Below, piece by piece: positions 7,370 to 13,786 of a stretch of DNA of 15,504 nt (the first letter of the stretch is position 1; each line of letters starts with the position of its first letter). Below the pieces are notes generated by a model, which was given only the letters and a program-made list of their open reading frames with translations, searched no databases and was not told where the DNA came from. The translations under genes were made by a program, and so were the position numbers. Source of the stretch: JALWSI01 sp964569095 [NCBI: uncultured Aquificales bacterium] (GTDB lineage Bacteria; Thermosulfidibacterota; Thermosulfidibacteria; Thermosulfidibacterales). The stretch spans positions 1 through 15,504 of the forward strand of contig CAZMTB010000029.1 in assembly GCA_964569095.1 (NCBI GenBank). The letters run 5' to 3'.

Positions 7370-8467
7370 CTACACAAACCTCCCGTTCTTGTAGATGAGC
7401 TTTCCGTCTGCGTACACCTCGCCATCCTCCATTCCTTTTATGAAGTCCCAGTGGAGCCCAGAAGGGTTCTCACCTCCGGTCTCGGGGTAGGCCGCCCCTG
7501 CCGCCATGTGTATGGTTCCCCCTATCTTCTCGTCGAAGAGGATGTTCTTGGTGAACCTTTTTATCCCCCAGTTTAGGCCAAAGGCCACCTCTCCGAGAAA
7601 GCGGGCGTTCTCGTCGGTGTCCAGCATCTTGTTGAGAAAATCCTCCCCCTTTTGTGCACGGGCATCCACTATCTTGCCGTTTTCGAAGGTGAGCCTAACA
7701 CCGTGAACCTCCACCCCAGAATAACAGGCCGGATAGTCGAAGTAGATGCTTCCCTCTACGCTCTCTTTCACGGGAGAGGTGAATACCTCCCCGTCGGGAA
7801 TGTTCCTCTTTCCATCACAGCTTATCCACTTTCTCCCCTTCACCGACAGGGTGAGGTCGGTATCCCTGCCAATGTAGTGCAGCGTTTCAACCTGGTTCAG
7901 CCTTTGGCATATCTCCTCCTGGATTTTAGAGACTCCCTTCCAGTACTCCACAGGATCCTCGTGAACGACCCCGCACGCCTCAAAGAGAAAATCCTGATAC
8001 TCCTCGAGAGAGAGCTCTGCATCCTGCGCATAGGCAGAGGTTGGATAGGGAGCAAGAACCCAGGCAAACTCTCCCTTCAACTCCCTCTCGTCCAGTATGT
8101 CCCTGATCTCACGCTGCGCAGCCCTGGCAATTGCCATCTTTTTAGGGTCTACACCAGTCAACTCCTTGGTGTTCGAAGAACTCAATATGGCGATGAGACC
8201 GTTTATGGTCCTGGCAGTGGTCAGATCGATCTCACCAACGAACTTCAACTGTTCCTCGGTGGCATGCTTGTAGAAGGTGTACTCCTGCCCCGAGAAGCCT
8301 ATCCTCACCAGGGGATGTCCCCCCGCTTTCAACACCCTTTCGAAACAGGCCTTAACCAGAGGAATCGACTCCTCCCCTCCCCTGATCATCACCACGTCTC
8401 CCTTCTCAACCCCTATTGAGTAAGTGACCATCAGGTCGGCGAGCCTTTCAAGGAACGGATGTCTCAT
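7370..8467 (-). CDS. M29-family aminopeptidase
   Basis: This 365-residue enzyme belongs to the M29 (AmpS/AmpT/PepS) family of two-metal aminopeptidases, which cut N-terminal residues from peptides in the cytoplasm. Likely metal ligands are E227 ([10 protein letters not shown]), E293 (RFLGEVAFG), H320 (GGTIHMA), H339 and D341 (GLHWDFI), with the catalytic tyrosine at Y327. The spacing of 66 between the two glutamates and 7 between the histidine and tyrosine agrees with characterised M29 enzymes as I recall them. The N-terminal half is the usual M29 substrate domain. The length is slightly shorter than the common 400-410. AGGAGG lies 7 bases before the ATG. The ATG overlaps the NUDIX stop (ATGA), so the two are translated together. 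Substrate preference cannot be read from sequence. Confidence 0.92.
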   Translation of the reverse strand: MRHPFLERLADLMVTYSIGVEKGDVVMIRGGEESIPLVKACFERVLKAGGHPLVRIGFSGQEYTFYKHATEEQLKFVGEIDLTTARTINGLIAILSSSNTKELTGVDPKKMAIARAAQREIRDILDERELKGEFAWVLAPYPTSAYAQDAELSLEEYQDFLFEACGVVHEDPVEYWKGVSKIQEEICQRLNQVETLHYIGRDTDLTLSVKGRKWISCDGKRNIPDGEVFTSPVKESVEGSIYFDYPACYSGVEVHGVRLTFENGKIVDARAQKGEDFLNKMLDTDENARFLGEVAFGLNWGIKRFTKNILFDEKIGGTIHMAAGAAYPETGGENPSGLHWDFIKGMEDGEVYADGKLIYKNGRFV

Positions 8468-8982
8468 AGTTTTCCTCCTCTCTTCAGCTCCTCTATCACC
8501 AGCCAGTCCGTGGGAAAGGCGAGAGTGGGTATCTCCTGGCCACCGAAGAAACCCAGGTCATCCAGATCATCCCCAGCCCTGGGCGTTCCCCAGATGGGCT
8601 CTCCCTCAAACCACACCCCGACGGTCTGGCGCTCCGGTTGATGAAAGTTGGAGTGAACCGCGATCACCCCCTTTATTCTCACCAGCAGGTTAGTCTCCTC
8701 GTAGAACTCCCGTATGGCGGCTATGTGAACCTCCTCGTTCCACTCCAGGTGGCCACATGGAATGCACCACATTCCCCCGTAAGAGACCCTGGGTGCCCTT
8801 CTACCCAGCAGTATCCGGCGGTTCTCTATCACCACCACTGCCACTCCAACCGTGGGATTACGGTACTGAACGAATCCGCAGGCTACGCATCTGGGCCGGA
8901 GAGGTCTGCTATTATCCAGGCTCAACCGCCCACCACAACGGGGGCAAAACGTGAAAAGAGACGAGTTCTCCCTTCTATTCAT
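8464..8982 (-). CDS. NUDIX hydrolase with N-terminal zinc ribbon
   Basis: This 172-residue protein has an N-terminal zinc ribbon (C13, C16 in FCPRCGG and C32, C35 in RCVACGF) and a NUDIX domain, which hydrolyses nucleoside diphosphates linked to another group, such as ADP-ribose or NADH. The NUDIX box runs G77-x5-E83-x7-R91-E92-x2-E95-E96, so all metal-binding residues are present. The final glycine is replaced by N98 (EETNL rather than EETGL). [11 protein letters not shown] is typical of a zinc-ribbon NUDIX subgroup. The substrate is unknown. The ATG at 8982 is the only plausible start; reading farther upstream would run into the tRNA at 9025. It has no close Shine-Dalgarno; AGGGG lies 19 bases upstream with a 13-base hairpin between. 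It shares an ATGA overlap with the aminopeptidase gene downstream. Confidence 0.86.
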   Translation of the reverse strand: MNRRENSSLFTFCPRCGGRLSLDNSRPLRPRCVACGFVQYRNPTVGVAVVVIENRRILLGRRAPRVSYGGMWCIPCGHLEWNEEVHIAAIREFYEETNLLVRIKGVIAVHSNFHQPERQTVGVWFEGEPIWGTPRAGDDLDDLGFFGGQEIPTLAFPTDWLVIEELKRGGKL

Positions 8983-8987
8983 GGCGA

Positions 8988-9006
8988 GGGATTCTATCCC
9001 ACCCCT
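8988..9006 (-). promoter_or_regulatory. Shine-Dalgarno-like site and hairpin before the NUDIX start
   Basis: AGGGG (9002-9006) is followed one base later by GGGAT-AGA-ATCCC (8988-9000), a perfect 5-bp stem, and then by five bases and the ATG. Linear spacing is 19 bases, too long, but folding of the hairpin would shorten it to about six. Confidence 0.35.
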
Positions 9007-9024
9007 GGGTATCTTGGAAGGGCG

Positions 9025-9101
9025 TGGTGGCGGTGCAGGGATTTGAACCCCGGACTCGGCGGATATGAGCCGCCTGCTCTGACCACCTGAGCTACACCGC
9101 C
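9025..9101 (-). tRNA. tRNA with CAT anticodon (elongator tRNA-Met, or tRNA-Ile2)
   Basis: A complete 77-base cloverleaf with encoded CCA (9025-9027). The acceptor stem GGCGGTG/CACCGCC is perfect, with discriminator A. The D stem is GCTC/GAGC. The anticodon stem is GGCGG/CCGCC with loop CTCATAT, placing the anticodon CAT at 9065-9067. The T stem CGGGG/CCCTG has one G-T pair. The paired first base rules out an initiator tRNA. The GGCGG-GTAGCTCAG body looks like elongator Met; an isoleucine tRNA with lysidine is the alternative. The NUDIX and aminopeptidase genes follow on the same strand without a visible terminator. Confidence 0.95.
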
Positions 9102-9115
9102 ATGCTGGGTGCAAT

Positions 9116-9143
9116 AAAATAGATGGGAGGTCCCCTTTGTCAA
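9116..9143 (-). promoter_or_regulatory. Promoter of the CAT-anticodon tRNA
   Basis: On the minus strand a perfect TTGACA (9138-9143) is followed after 16 bases by TATTTT (9116-9121). The start would fall near 9109, about 8 bases before the tRNA. A dyad CCCCTT-TGTC-AAGGGG (9132-9147) overlaps the -35 box, and a T-run lies upstream of it. Confidence 0.7.
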
Positions 9144-9190
9144 GGGGGAGCCACCAACAAAAAAGGGGCATTTCCAACCGGGAATCTCTA

Positions 9191-9218
9191 TTGACAGAGG
9201 TGAGGGAGCAGCTATATT
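9191..9218 (+). promoter_or_regulatory. Promoter of the tRNA-Gln/tRNA-Glu unit
   Basis: A perfect TTGACA (9191-9196), a 16-base spacer, and TATATT (9213-9218). The start would be near 9225, some 13 bases before tRNA-Gln. It is back-to-back with the promoter of the minus-strand tRNA. Confidence 0.75.
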
Positions 9219-9237
9219 AAAGGGGAAGATTGAGCGC

Positions 9238-9312
9238 TGGGAAGTCGTCTAATCGGCAGGACGGCGGACTCTGGATTCGCTAGTGGAGGTTCGAGTCCTC
9301 CCTTCCCAGCCA
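9238..9312 (+). tRNA. tRNA-Gln (CTG)
   Basis: A 75-base cloverleaf with encoded CCA (9310-9312). The acceptor stem is TGGGAAG/CTTCCCA with discriminator G. The anticodon stem is GCGGA/TTCGC with one G-T pair, loop CTCTGGA, and anticodon CTG at 9271-9273. The T stem GGAGG/CCTCC is perfect. The opening U1-A72 pair and the overall sequence are typical of glutamine tRNA. Confidence 0.97.
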
Positions 9313-9320
9313 AAACAGGC

Positions 9321-9397
9321 GGTCCCATCGTCTAGCCCGGTTAGGACGCCGGCCTCTCACGTCGGTAGCAGGGGTTCAAATCCCCTTGGGACCGCCA
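9321..9397 (+). tRNA. tRNA-Glu (CTC)
   Basis: A 77-base cloverleaf with encoded CCA (9395-9397), 8 bases after tRNA-Gln and surely on the same transcript. The acceptor stem GGTCCCA/TGGGACC is perfect with discriminator G. The anticodon stem is CCGGC/GTCGG, loop CTCTCAC, and anticodon CTC at 9356-9358. The T stem AGGGG/CCCCT is perfect. A T-rich stretch (ATTTCTTGTTTTT) follows directly and could help end transcription. Confidence 0.97.
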
Positions 9398-9548
9398 TTT
9401 CTTGTTTTTGGATTAGTCTCCCACTTAAGTCCCAAGGAACCATTTATCTCGACCCTTCCCGTAAGGGCGTATTTCCAATCCCCCCAAGCCTGCCGGGGGG
9501 GATGCACCTCAACTCTTTCCCAACCTGCATGCTTAGGGGGATAAAAGT
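9398..9548. other. Convergent intergenic stretch with two small hairpins
   Basis: No gene is seen between tRNA-Glu and the terminator of the minus-strand operon. It holds CCCTT/AAGGG (9453-9457 with 9463-9467, loop 5) and CCCCCC/GGGGGG (9480-9485 with 9495-9500, loop 9). Neither has a T-tract. They may be 3' ends of the tRNA transcript or a non-coding RNA; I do not recognise a family. Confidence 0.4.
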
Positions 9549-9578
9549 CTGAAATAGGGAAGCACCAACCTATTTCAG
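9549..9578 (-). terminator. Terminator of the purD-to-9625 operon
   Basis: A perfect 10-bp stem, CTGAAATAGG (9549-9558) with CCTATTTCAG (9569-9578), loop of 10 bases, lies 46 bases beyond the last gene of the minus-strand operon. On the minus strand it is followed by ACTTTTATCC. The stem is AU-rich and the T-run short, so it may be partly leaky. Confidence 0.65.
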
Positions 9579-9624
9579 CCCAGAAAGGAACGGAGAGAAA
9601 GCCGGTTATTGGGAAGCCCTTGCC

Positions 9625-10092
9625 CTACCTCACCACCGGGTTCATGGTGAAGGCGAACTTCGGGCTAACGGCAATGACGCTGGTTGGATCCGTAGGATCG
9701 GACAACGCCCTCACCTGCCAGGTGATCACATAGGAGGCTAGGGCATTCCACGTGGCCTCGTCCAGCAAGAAGGGCAGTATGGCCAGTCCCTCCCAAAGCA
9801 CCACGTACTGAAGCGAAACTATCCCGTCCCATTCACCAAACTCTCCTCCCCCTTTGTCGAAGAGCATGGAGAGCAGGTATGCCTTAGCATCCTCAACGTG
9901 GTACCAGGCCAATACCAACAGGTAATCGGCAATGCTGTGAAGATCGTCGTAGTTGATGGCGGTGCAATCCTGGGGCCAAACCAGGGTTACGGTGGCAGGA
10001 GAGTCCTGAAGACTCTGATCCTGGGCCCAGGCCCAAGAACCAGAGGAGATCAGTAGAACCAGGGCCAGAGTTGCCACCGCCAATCTCTTCAT
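9625..10092 (-). CDS. Exported protein of unknown function
   Basis: I do not recognise this 155-residue protein. It begins with a clear Sec signal peptide: KR, a hydrophobic core (about residues 4-16), and AWA as a signal peptidase I site, cleaved after A23. The mature part of about 132 residues is acidic, has six tryptophans (39, 63, 88, 100, 115, 125) and a single cysteine (C43), so no internal disulphide. The middle (about 45-128) looks mostly helical (DDLHSIADYLLVLAWYHVED, then LLDEATWNALASYVITW), with a glycine-rich turn GGGEFGEWDG at 81-90. It likely acts in the periplasm or outside the cell. AGGAGG lies 5 bases before the ATG and overlaps the region of the upstream stop, 8 bases away. 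It is the last gene of the operon. Confidence 0.75.
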   Translation of the reverse strand: MKRLAVATLALVLLISSGSWAWAQDQSLQDSPATVTLVWPQDCTAINYDDLHSIADYLLVLAWYHVEDAKAYLLSMLFDKGGGEFGEWDGIVSLQYVVLWEGLAILPFLLDEATWNALASYVITWQVRALSDPTDPTSVIAVSPKFAFTMNPVVR

Positions 10093-10100
10093 CTTCCCTC

Positions 10101-10868
10101 CTACTTTTTGGCCGCCCTGTTTCTCAGGGTGCCAACGCCCTCTACCTCTACCTCCACCTCGTCTCCAGGAGAAAGGGGCGCTATCCCCGACGGGGTTCCC
10201 GTGGATATGACATCTCCCGGCTCCAGGGTCATAACCTGTGAAATGAAACTGATGAGCCTGGGCACGTCGAATATCAGATCAGAGGTGTTCCCTTGCTGTC
10301 TCACCTCGCCGTTCACCCTGGTGGTGACGTTCACGGAGCTTGGATCAAGCTCCGTCTCTATCCACGGACCCAAGGGGGCAAAGGTGTCAAACCCCTTTGC
10401 CCTGCAGAAGAGCCCGTCTCTCTTCTGCAGGTCCCTCGCCGTCACGTCGTTCATGCAGGTATAACCCAACACATAGTTCAAGGCTTCCGCCTCTGAAACA
10501 TCCTTAGCCCTTTTGCCAATCACCAGGGCCAACTCCCCCTCGTAGTCCACCCTTTGGGACATGGGGGGGAGCAGGATCTCGTCGCCGTAACCGATCACCG
10601 CGGTGGAGGGTTTCAGAAAGAAGAGGGGCTCGTCGGGAAACTTCTTTCCCATCTCTTTCGCGTGGGATCGGTAGTTGAGGGCAATGGCCACTATCTTTCT
10701 TGGAACCACCGGTGGCAGAACCTTTGCCTCAGAGAGGTTCAGGGCCTCTCCGGTCTTCTCAACACCACCGTGGGGGAACCAAGTATCCCTACACGGAAAG
10801 ATGGTACTCCCTTCAACCACCCCCCAAAACTGCCCCTTGGCCTCGGTGTAGAACCTGCCCAGCTTCAT
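10101..10868 (-). CDS. Fumarylacetoacetate hydrolase (FAH) family protein
   Basis: This 255-residue enzyme has the FAH fold used by fumarylpyruvate and acylpyruvate hydrolases and by 2-hydroxyhepta-2,4-diene-1,7-dioate isomerases. Visible family features: NYRSHAKE (65-72, catalytic histidine H69), FLKP (84-87), metal-binding E110 and E112 (DYEGELALVIG), D141 (MNDVTARDLQ), K158 (AKGFDTFAPLGPW) and GTPSG (224-228). The N-terminal 50 residues form the short extra domain common in this group. Length and residues suggest an active acylpyruvase or oxaloacetate-type enzyme; the exact substrate cannot be told. The ATG lies 6 bases after the stop of the ihf/HU gene with a weak Shine-Dalgarno, so translation is probably coupled. 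No catabolic partners surround it, which argues for a housekeeping clean-up role over aromatic degradation (inference). Confidence 0.9.
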   Translation of the reverse strand: MKLGRFYTEAKGQFWGVVEGSTIFPCRDTWFPHGGVEKTGEALNLSEAKVLPPVVPRKIVAIALNYRSHAKEMGKKFPDEPLFFLKPSTAVIGYGDEILLPPMSQRVDYEGELALVIGKRAKDVSEAEALNYVLGYTCMNDVTARDLQKRDGLFCRAKGFDTFAPLGPWIETELDPSSVNVTTRVNGEVRQQGNTSDLIFDVPRLISFISQVMTLEPGDVISTGTPSGIAPLSPGDEVEVEVEGVGTLRNRAAKK

Positions 10869-10874
10869 CTCGAA

Positions 10875-11156
10875 TCACTGCTTCTCGTTTATGGCCTCGC
10901 GAAGGGTTTTGCCCGCCTTGAAGTGGGGAATCCACTTCTTGGGCACATGAACCTCCTCTCCGGTTCTCGGGTTTCTTCCAGTTCTGGCAGCCCGCTCCTT
11001 CATCCTAAAACTGCCGAACCCCCTGAGCTCCACCTTGTCACCGTTGGCCAAGGCCTCGGCGATGGAGTTGAAGATGGTGTTAACGATCACCTTTGCATCC
11101 TGTTTGGGAATGTTCATGGACTTGGAGAGCATTGCCACAAGACCTGCCTTTGTCAT
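10875..11156 (-). CDS. HU/IHF-family DNA-binding protein, IHF-beta-like
   Basis: This 93-residue nucleoid protein bends DNA as a dimer. It has the N-terminal helices (MTKAGLVAMLSKSMNIPKQD), GFGSF at 46-50, the arm RTGRNPRTGEE (58-68) with the DNA-intercalating P63, and PHFKAGKTL at 77-85. 'PHFK-GK-L' is characteristic of IHF subunits, where HU usually has 'PAFKAGK'. The beta form fits best because of the rpsA - sppA - ihfB order in this neighbourhood, as in Desulfobacterota. Whether an alpha partner exists elsewhere is not visible. Its ATG overlaps the sppA stop (ATGA), so it is translationally coupled. Confidence 0.9.
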   Translation of the reverse strand: MTKAGLVAMLSKSMNIPKQDAKVIVNTIFNSIAEALANGDKVELRGFGSFRMKERAARTGRNPRTGEEVHVPKKWIPHFKAGKTLREAINEKQ

Positions 11157-12040
11157 TGCACCTTAACCTCCTCAACCTTGGTCAATTTTGCCGTATCTTC
11201 TATGGCCTCTGCGATCCTCTGTAGCTCGCCTTTCACCTGCGAAAGCCTCTCCCAGAAGCCTATCTCCCTCTTCAGGCGAATCACCCTGGCCTCCCCCTTC
11301 ACACCGAGCCTCTTCGAGAGGTACGCCAACACCTCCACCTCCCCCTTAAGGCCGTCAATCAATCCCGCTTTCAGGGCCTGTCGCCCGGTCATCACCCTGC
11401 CGTCGGCATACTCCTTCACCTTTTCCACGGCGAGACCTCTCTGCTTGGCCACGTCTTCTACGAACTGCTCGTAGATGTCGTTTATCATCTCTTGTATCAG
11501 CCTCTTGTCCTCAGGGGTTAGCTCCCTGAAGGGAGAACCCACGTCTTTGAACTTGCCGCTCTTCAGCACAACCTGCTTAACACCCACCTTCTTCATAAGC
11601 TCCTGCAGGTTGGAGAAGCTGAAGATCACACCAATGGAACCCGTCAGGGTCCCACCGCTTGCAAACACCTTCTCACAGGCCGAGGCAGCGTAGTATCCCC
11701 CCGAAGCTCCCACACTACCAATGGAGGCTACCACCGGCTTTCCCTCACCCCTCACCTTCAATATCTCGTGGTATATCTCCTGGGAAGGAGCCACCATACC
11801 GCCAGGGCTCTCTATCCTGAGCAGAACCGCACCTATCCTCCCGTCCTTGCGAGCCCTCTCCAGAAGCGAGACGATCTCTTCCCCCTTGTCGTCGTCTATC
11901 ACTCCCTTCAACTCTATTAAGCCTATAGCCTTGCCCCTTCCCAGCTTCCCCGTCCGGAGCAGCCAAACATAATCCATGGCGCTGAGGATCACGCCCAACA
12001 GCAGAAAGGCTATAAGCCCCCTAAAGAACCTGCTCTTCAC
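11153..12040 (-). CDS. sppA: Signal peptide peptidase SppA (short form)
   Basis: SppA is a membrane-anchored serine protease that degrades leftover signal peptides and other membrane peptides. This 295-residue protein is the short form (one protease domain) rather than the double-length E. coli type. Residues about 7-28 form the membrane anchor. The catalytic serine is S113 in GSVGASGGYYAA and the catalytic lysine is K165 in LKSGKFKDVGSP; the gap of 52 is the same as in the B. subtilis enzyme as I recall it. ESPGG at 77-81 and GVIFSFSNLQELMKKVGV are further family marks. The start is a GTG 42 bases after the rpsA stop; a G-rich GGAGGGG lies 15 bases upstream, so initiation may be modest. It overlaps the ihf/HU gene by ATGA. 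Confidence 0.93.
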   Translation of the reverse strand: MKSRFFRGLIAFLLLGVILSAMDYVWLLRTGKLGRGKAIGLIELKGVIDDDKGEEIVSLLERARKDGRIGAVLLRIESPGGMVAPSQEIYHEILKVRGEGKPVVASIGSVGASGGYYAASACEKVFASGGTLTGSIGVIFSFSNLQELMKKVGVKQVVLKSGKFKDVGSPFRELTPEDKRLIQEMINDIYEQFVEDVAKQRGLAVEKVKEYADGRVMTGRQALKAGLIDGLKGEVEVLAYLSKRLGVKGEARVIRLKREIGFWERLSQVKGELQRIAEAIEDTAKLTKVEEVKVQ

Positions 12041-12064
12041 AGTGTTAGCTACACCCCTCCCTCA

Positions 12065-12077
12065 GGCTGCTCCAGCC
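12065..12077 (-). promoter_or_regulatory. Small hairpin between rpsA and sppA
   Basis: On the minus strand GGCTG-GAG-CAGCC forms a perfect 5-bp stem 6 bases after the rpsA stop. It has no T-tract, so it is not a full terminator. It may stabilise the rpsA message end or reduce sppA expression relative to rpsA. Confidence 0.3.
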
Positions 12078-12082
12078 GTATT

Positions 12083-13786
12083 CTATCCCTTCTTCATCAC
12101 CTTGCCGAGAAGCTCTCCCAGTTTGAGCAGGCTGTCTCCCTGGGTCTCCATGAAAGAGGTGGCCTCTTTCTGCTCTTCTGACCTCTTCTGTTCTTTCAAG
12201 CTGAGGGAGATGCGACGGTTCTCCCTGTCTATCTTCAGAATCTTCGCGGTAACCTCCTCACCTTCTCTCACCACGTCTTTGGGACTATCCACCTTCTTGT
12301 CGTCGAGCTGGGAGATGTGAATCAACCCTTCAACTCCCTCTTTTATCTGCAAGAAAGCCCCAAAGTCGGTTATGCTGCTTATCCTTCCCGTCACGCTGTC
12401 GCCCTCTTTGTACTCATCGAGAAACTCCAGCCACGGATCGGGAACAACCTGCTTTAAACCCACCTTGAGCCGCCTTCTCTCCTCGGGAATGGAGAGCACC
12501 TTAACCCTAACGGTCTCTCCCTCTTTCACCATCTCCCCAGTGTGCCTGGGCCTGCGCACCCAGCTCAGGTCGTCTATCTTCAGTATGCCTTCAACGCCCT
12601 CTTCCAGCTCCAAGATGGCCCTGTCCTGGAAGACCCTTAGCACCTTTGCCTCCACCACGGTTCCCTCTGGATACTTCTCGTGGATGTTCTCCCAAGGATC
12701 TGGGGCCAAGCGCTTGAGGCTAAGGGAGATGCGCCTGTCGTCCTTCTCGATCTTGTAGACCACGCACTCTACCTCATCCCCCTCCTTGAATAGCTGGGCG
12801 GGAGGCTTGGGTCGCCTTCCCCAACTGAGCTCCGAGATGTGGATGAGACCCTCCACGCCGTCCTCCAGCTCCACGAAGACACCGTACTCGGAGATGCCGG
12901 TCACCACTCCCTTAACCTTGCTTCCCTCGGGATACTTCTCCTCCACCCTCTCCCAGGGATCCTCCGTAAGCTGCTTCATTCCAAGAGAGACCCTCTTCTT
13001 CTCCCGGTCCAGAGAGAGCACCTTCACCTTTATCTTCTCTCCCTTGGAGACCACAGAAGAGGGATGCTTAACCCTCTTCCACGACATATCCACGGCGTGG
13101 AGAAGACCGTCAAAACCTCCAAGAGACACAAAGGCACCGTAGTTGGTGATGGTCTTAACCGTTCCCTCAACCACATCCCCCTCGTGTATGTTGCTCCAGA
13201 ACTCTTCTTCTTTGCGCTTCTTCTCCTCTTCCAACAGCACCCGGCGTGAGAGAATCACGTTGTGATTGCGCTCGTTGAGGTCTATTATCTTCATCTCGAA
13301 CTCCTTGCCCACCAGAGAGTCGGGATTGAAGTTTGCACGATCACTGGCCTGGGATAGGGGCAAGAATGCGGGTATTCCTATGTCTACCTTGAATCCACCT
13401 TTTATTCTCTCTCTTATGGTACCCTTTATGGGAGTTCCTTTGGTGTAGGCGTCCTTCAGCGTACCCCACACCTTTCTCCTCTTGGCCTCCCGGTGGGAGA
13501 GGTAGATACCCTCTTCGCCTCCCATGGAGAGACCCTTCACGTACACCTCCAGCTCTTCCCCAACGGCAGGTAGCCCAGCGGAGCCCTCCCCCTCAAACTC
13601 GGAAAGAGGCACGACCCCTTCAACCTTGCCCCCTACGTCCACCATGACGCCACTCTCGCCAATGCTCACCACAACTCCTGTTACGATCTCTCCCGGCGAG
13701 AGCTCTCTCATGGTGTACTCGTAGAGAGAGGCCATGTCCTCCTTGGATTTTGAGATTGTCTCCATCTTCTCAGTTCCCGGCTCCAT
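12083..13786 (-). CDS. rpsA: 30S ribosomal protein S1, six S1 domains
   Basis: S1 binds mRNA and brings it to the 30S subunit. This 567-residue protein has six S1 (OB-fold) domains at about 32-98, 117-182, 201-272, 289-360, 375-447 and 460-532. The last four show the clear 'G-V-G-I--YG-FV-L--G-EGL-H-S-L' pattern (for example ISEYGVFVELEDGVEGLIHIS), while the first two are the degenerate ribosome-binding ones. The short C-terminal tail (534-567) is not S1-like. The ATG at 13786 is chosen because AGGAGG lies 11 bases upstream, inside ispH; later in-frame ATGs (residues 8 and 18) have no good site. It overlaps the 3' end of ispH by 17 bases. S1 length and domain number match the deltaproteobacterial and E. 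coli type. Confidence 0.96.
   Translation of the reverse strand: MEPGTEKMETISKSKEDMASLYEYTMRELSPGEIVTGVVVSIGESGVMVDVGGKVEGVVPLSEFEGEGSAGLPAVGEELEVYVKGLSMGGEEGIYLSHREAKRRKVWGTLKDAYTKGTPIKGTIRERIKGGFKVDIGIPAFLPLSQASDRANFNPDSLVGKEFEMKIIDLNERNHNVILSRRVLLEEEKKRKEEEFWSNIHEGDVVEGTVKTITNYGAFVSLGGFDGLLHAVDMSWKRVKHPSSVVSKGEKIKVKVLSLDREKKRVSLGMKQLTEDPWERVEEKYPEGSKVKGVVTGISEYGVFVELEDGVEGLIHISELSWGRRPKPPAQLFKEGDEVECVVYKIEKDDRRISLSLKRLAPDPWENIHEKYPEGTVVEAKVLRVFQDRAILELEEGVEGILKIDDLSWVRRPRHTGEMVKEGETVRVKVLSIPEERRRLKVGLKQVVPDPWLEFLDEYKEGDSVTGRISSITDFGAFLQIKEGVEGLIHISQLDDKKVDSPKDVVREGEEVTAKILKIDRENRRISLSLKEQKRSEEQKEATSFMETQGDSLLKLGELLGKVMKKG

Noticed and set aside
8983-9177. NUDIX N-terminal extension upstream of 8982
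   Set aside because: It would translate through the tRNA gene, and the extra sequence matches no NUDIX domain.
9025-9397. tRNA cluster as an integration hotspot with a genomic island or att site
   Set aside because: No integrase, no direct repeat of a tRNA 3' end, and normal housekeeping genes on both sides.
12372-13142. Plus-strand open frames opposite rpsA
   Set aside because: They are serine- and proline-rich mirror images of the S1 repeats with no start signals.
12200-13700. Repetitive DNA within rpsA
   Set aside because: The similarity comes from the six homologous S1 domains of the protein and is not a mobile or tandem DNA repeat.
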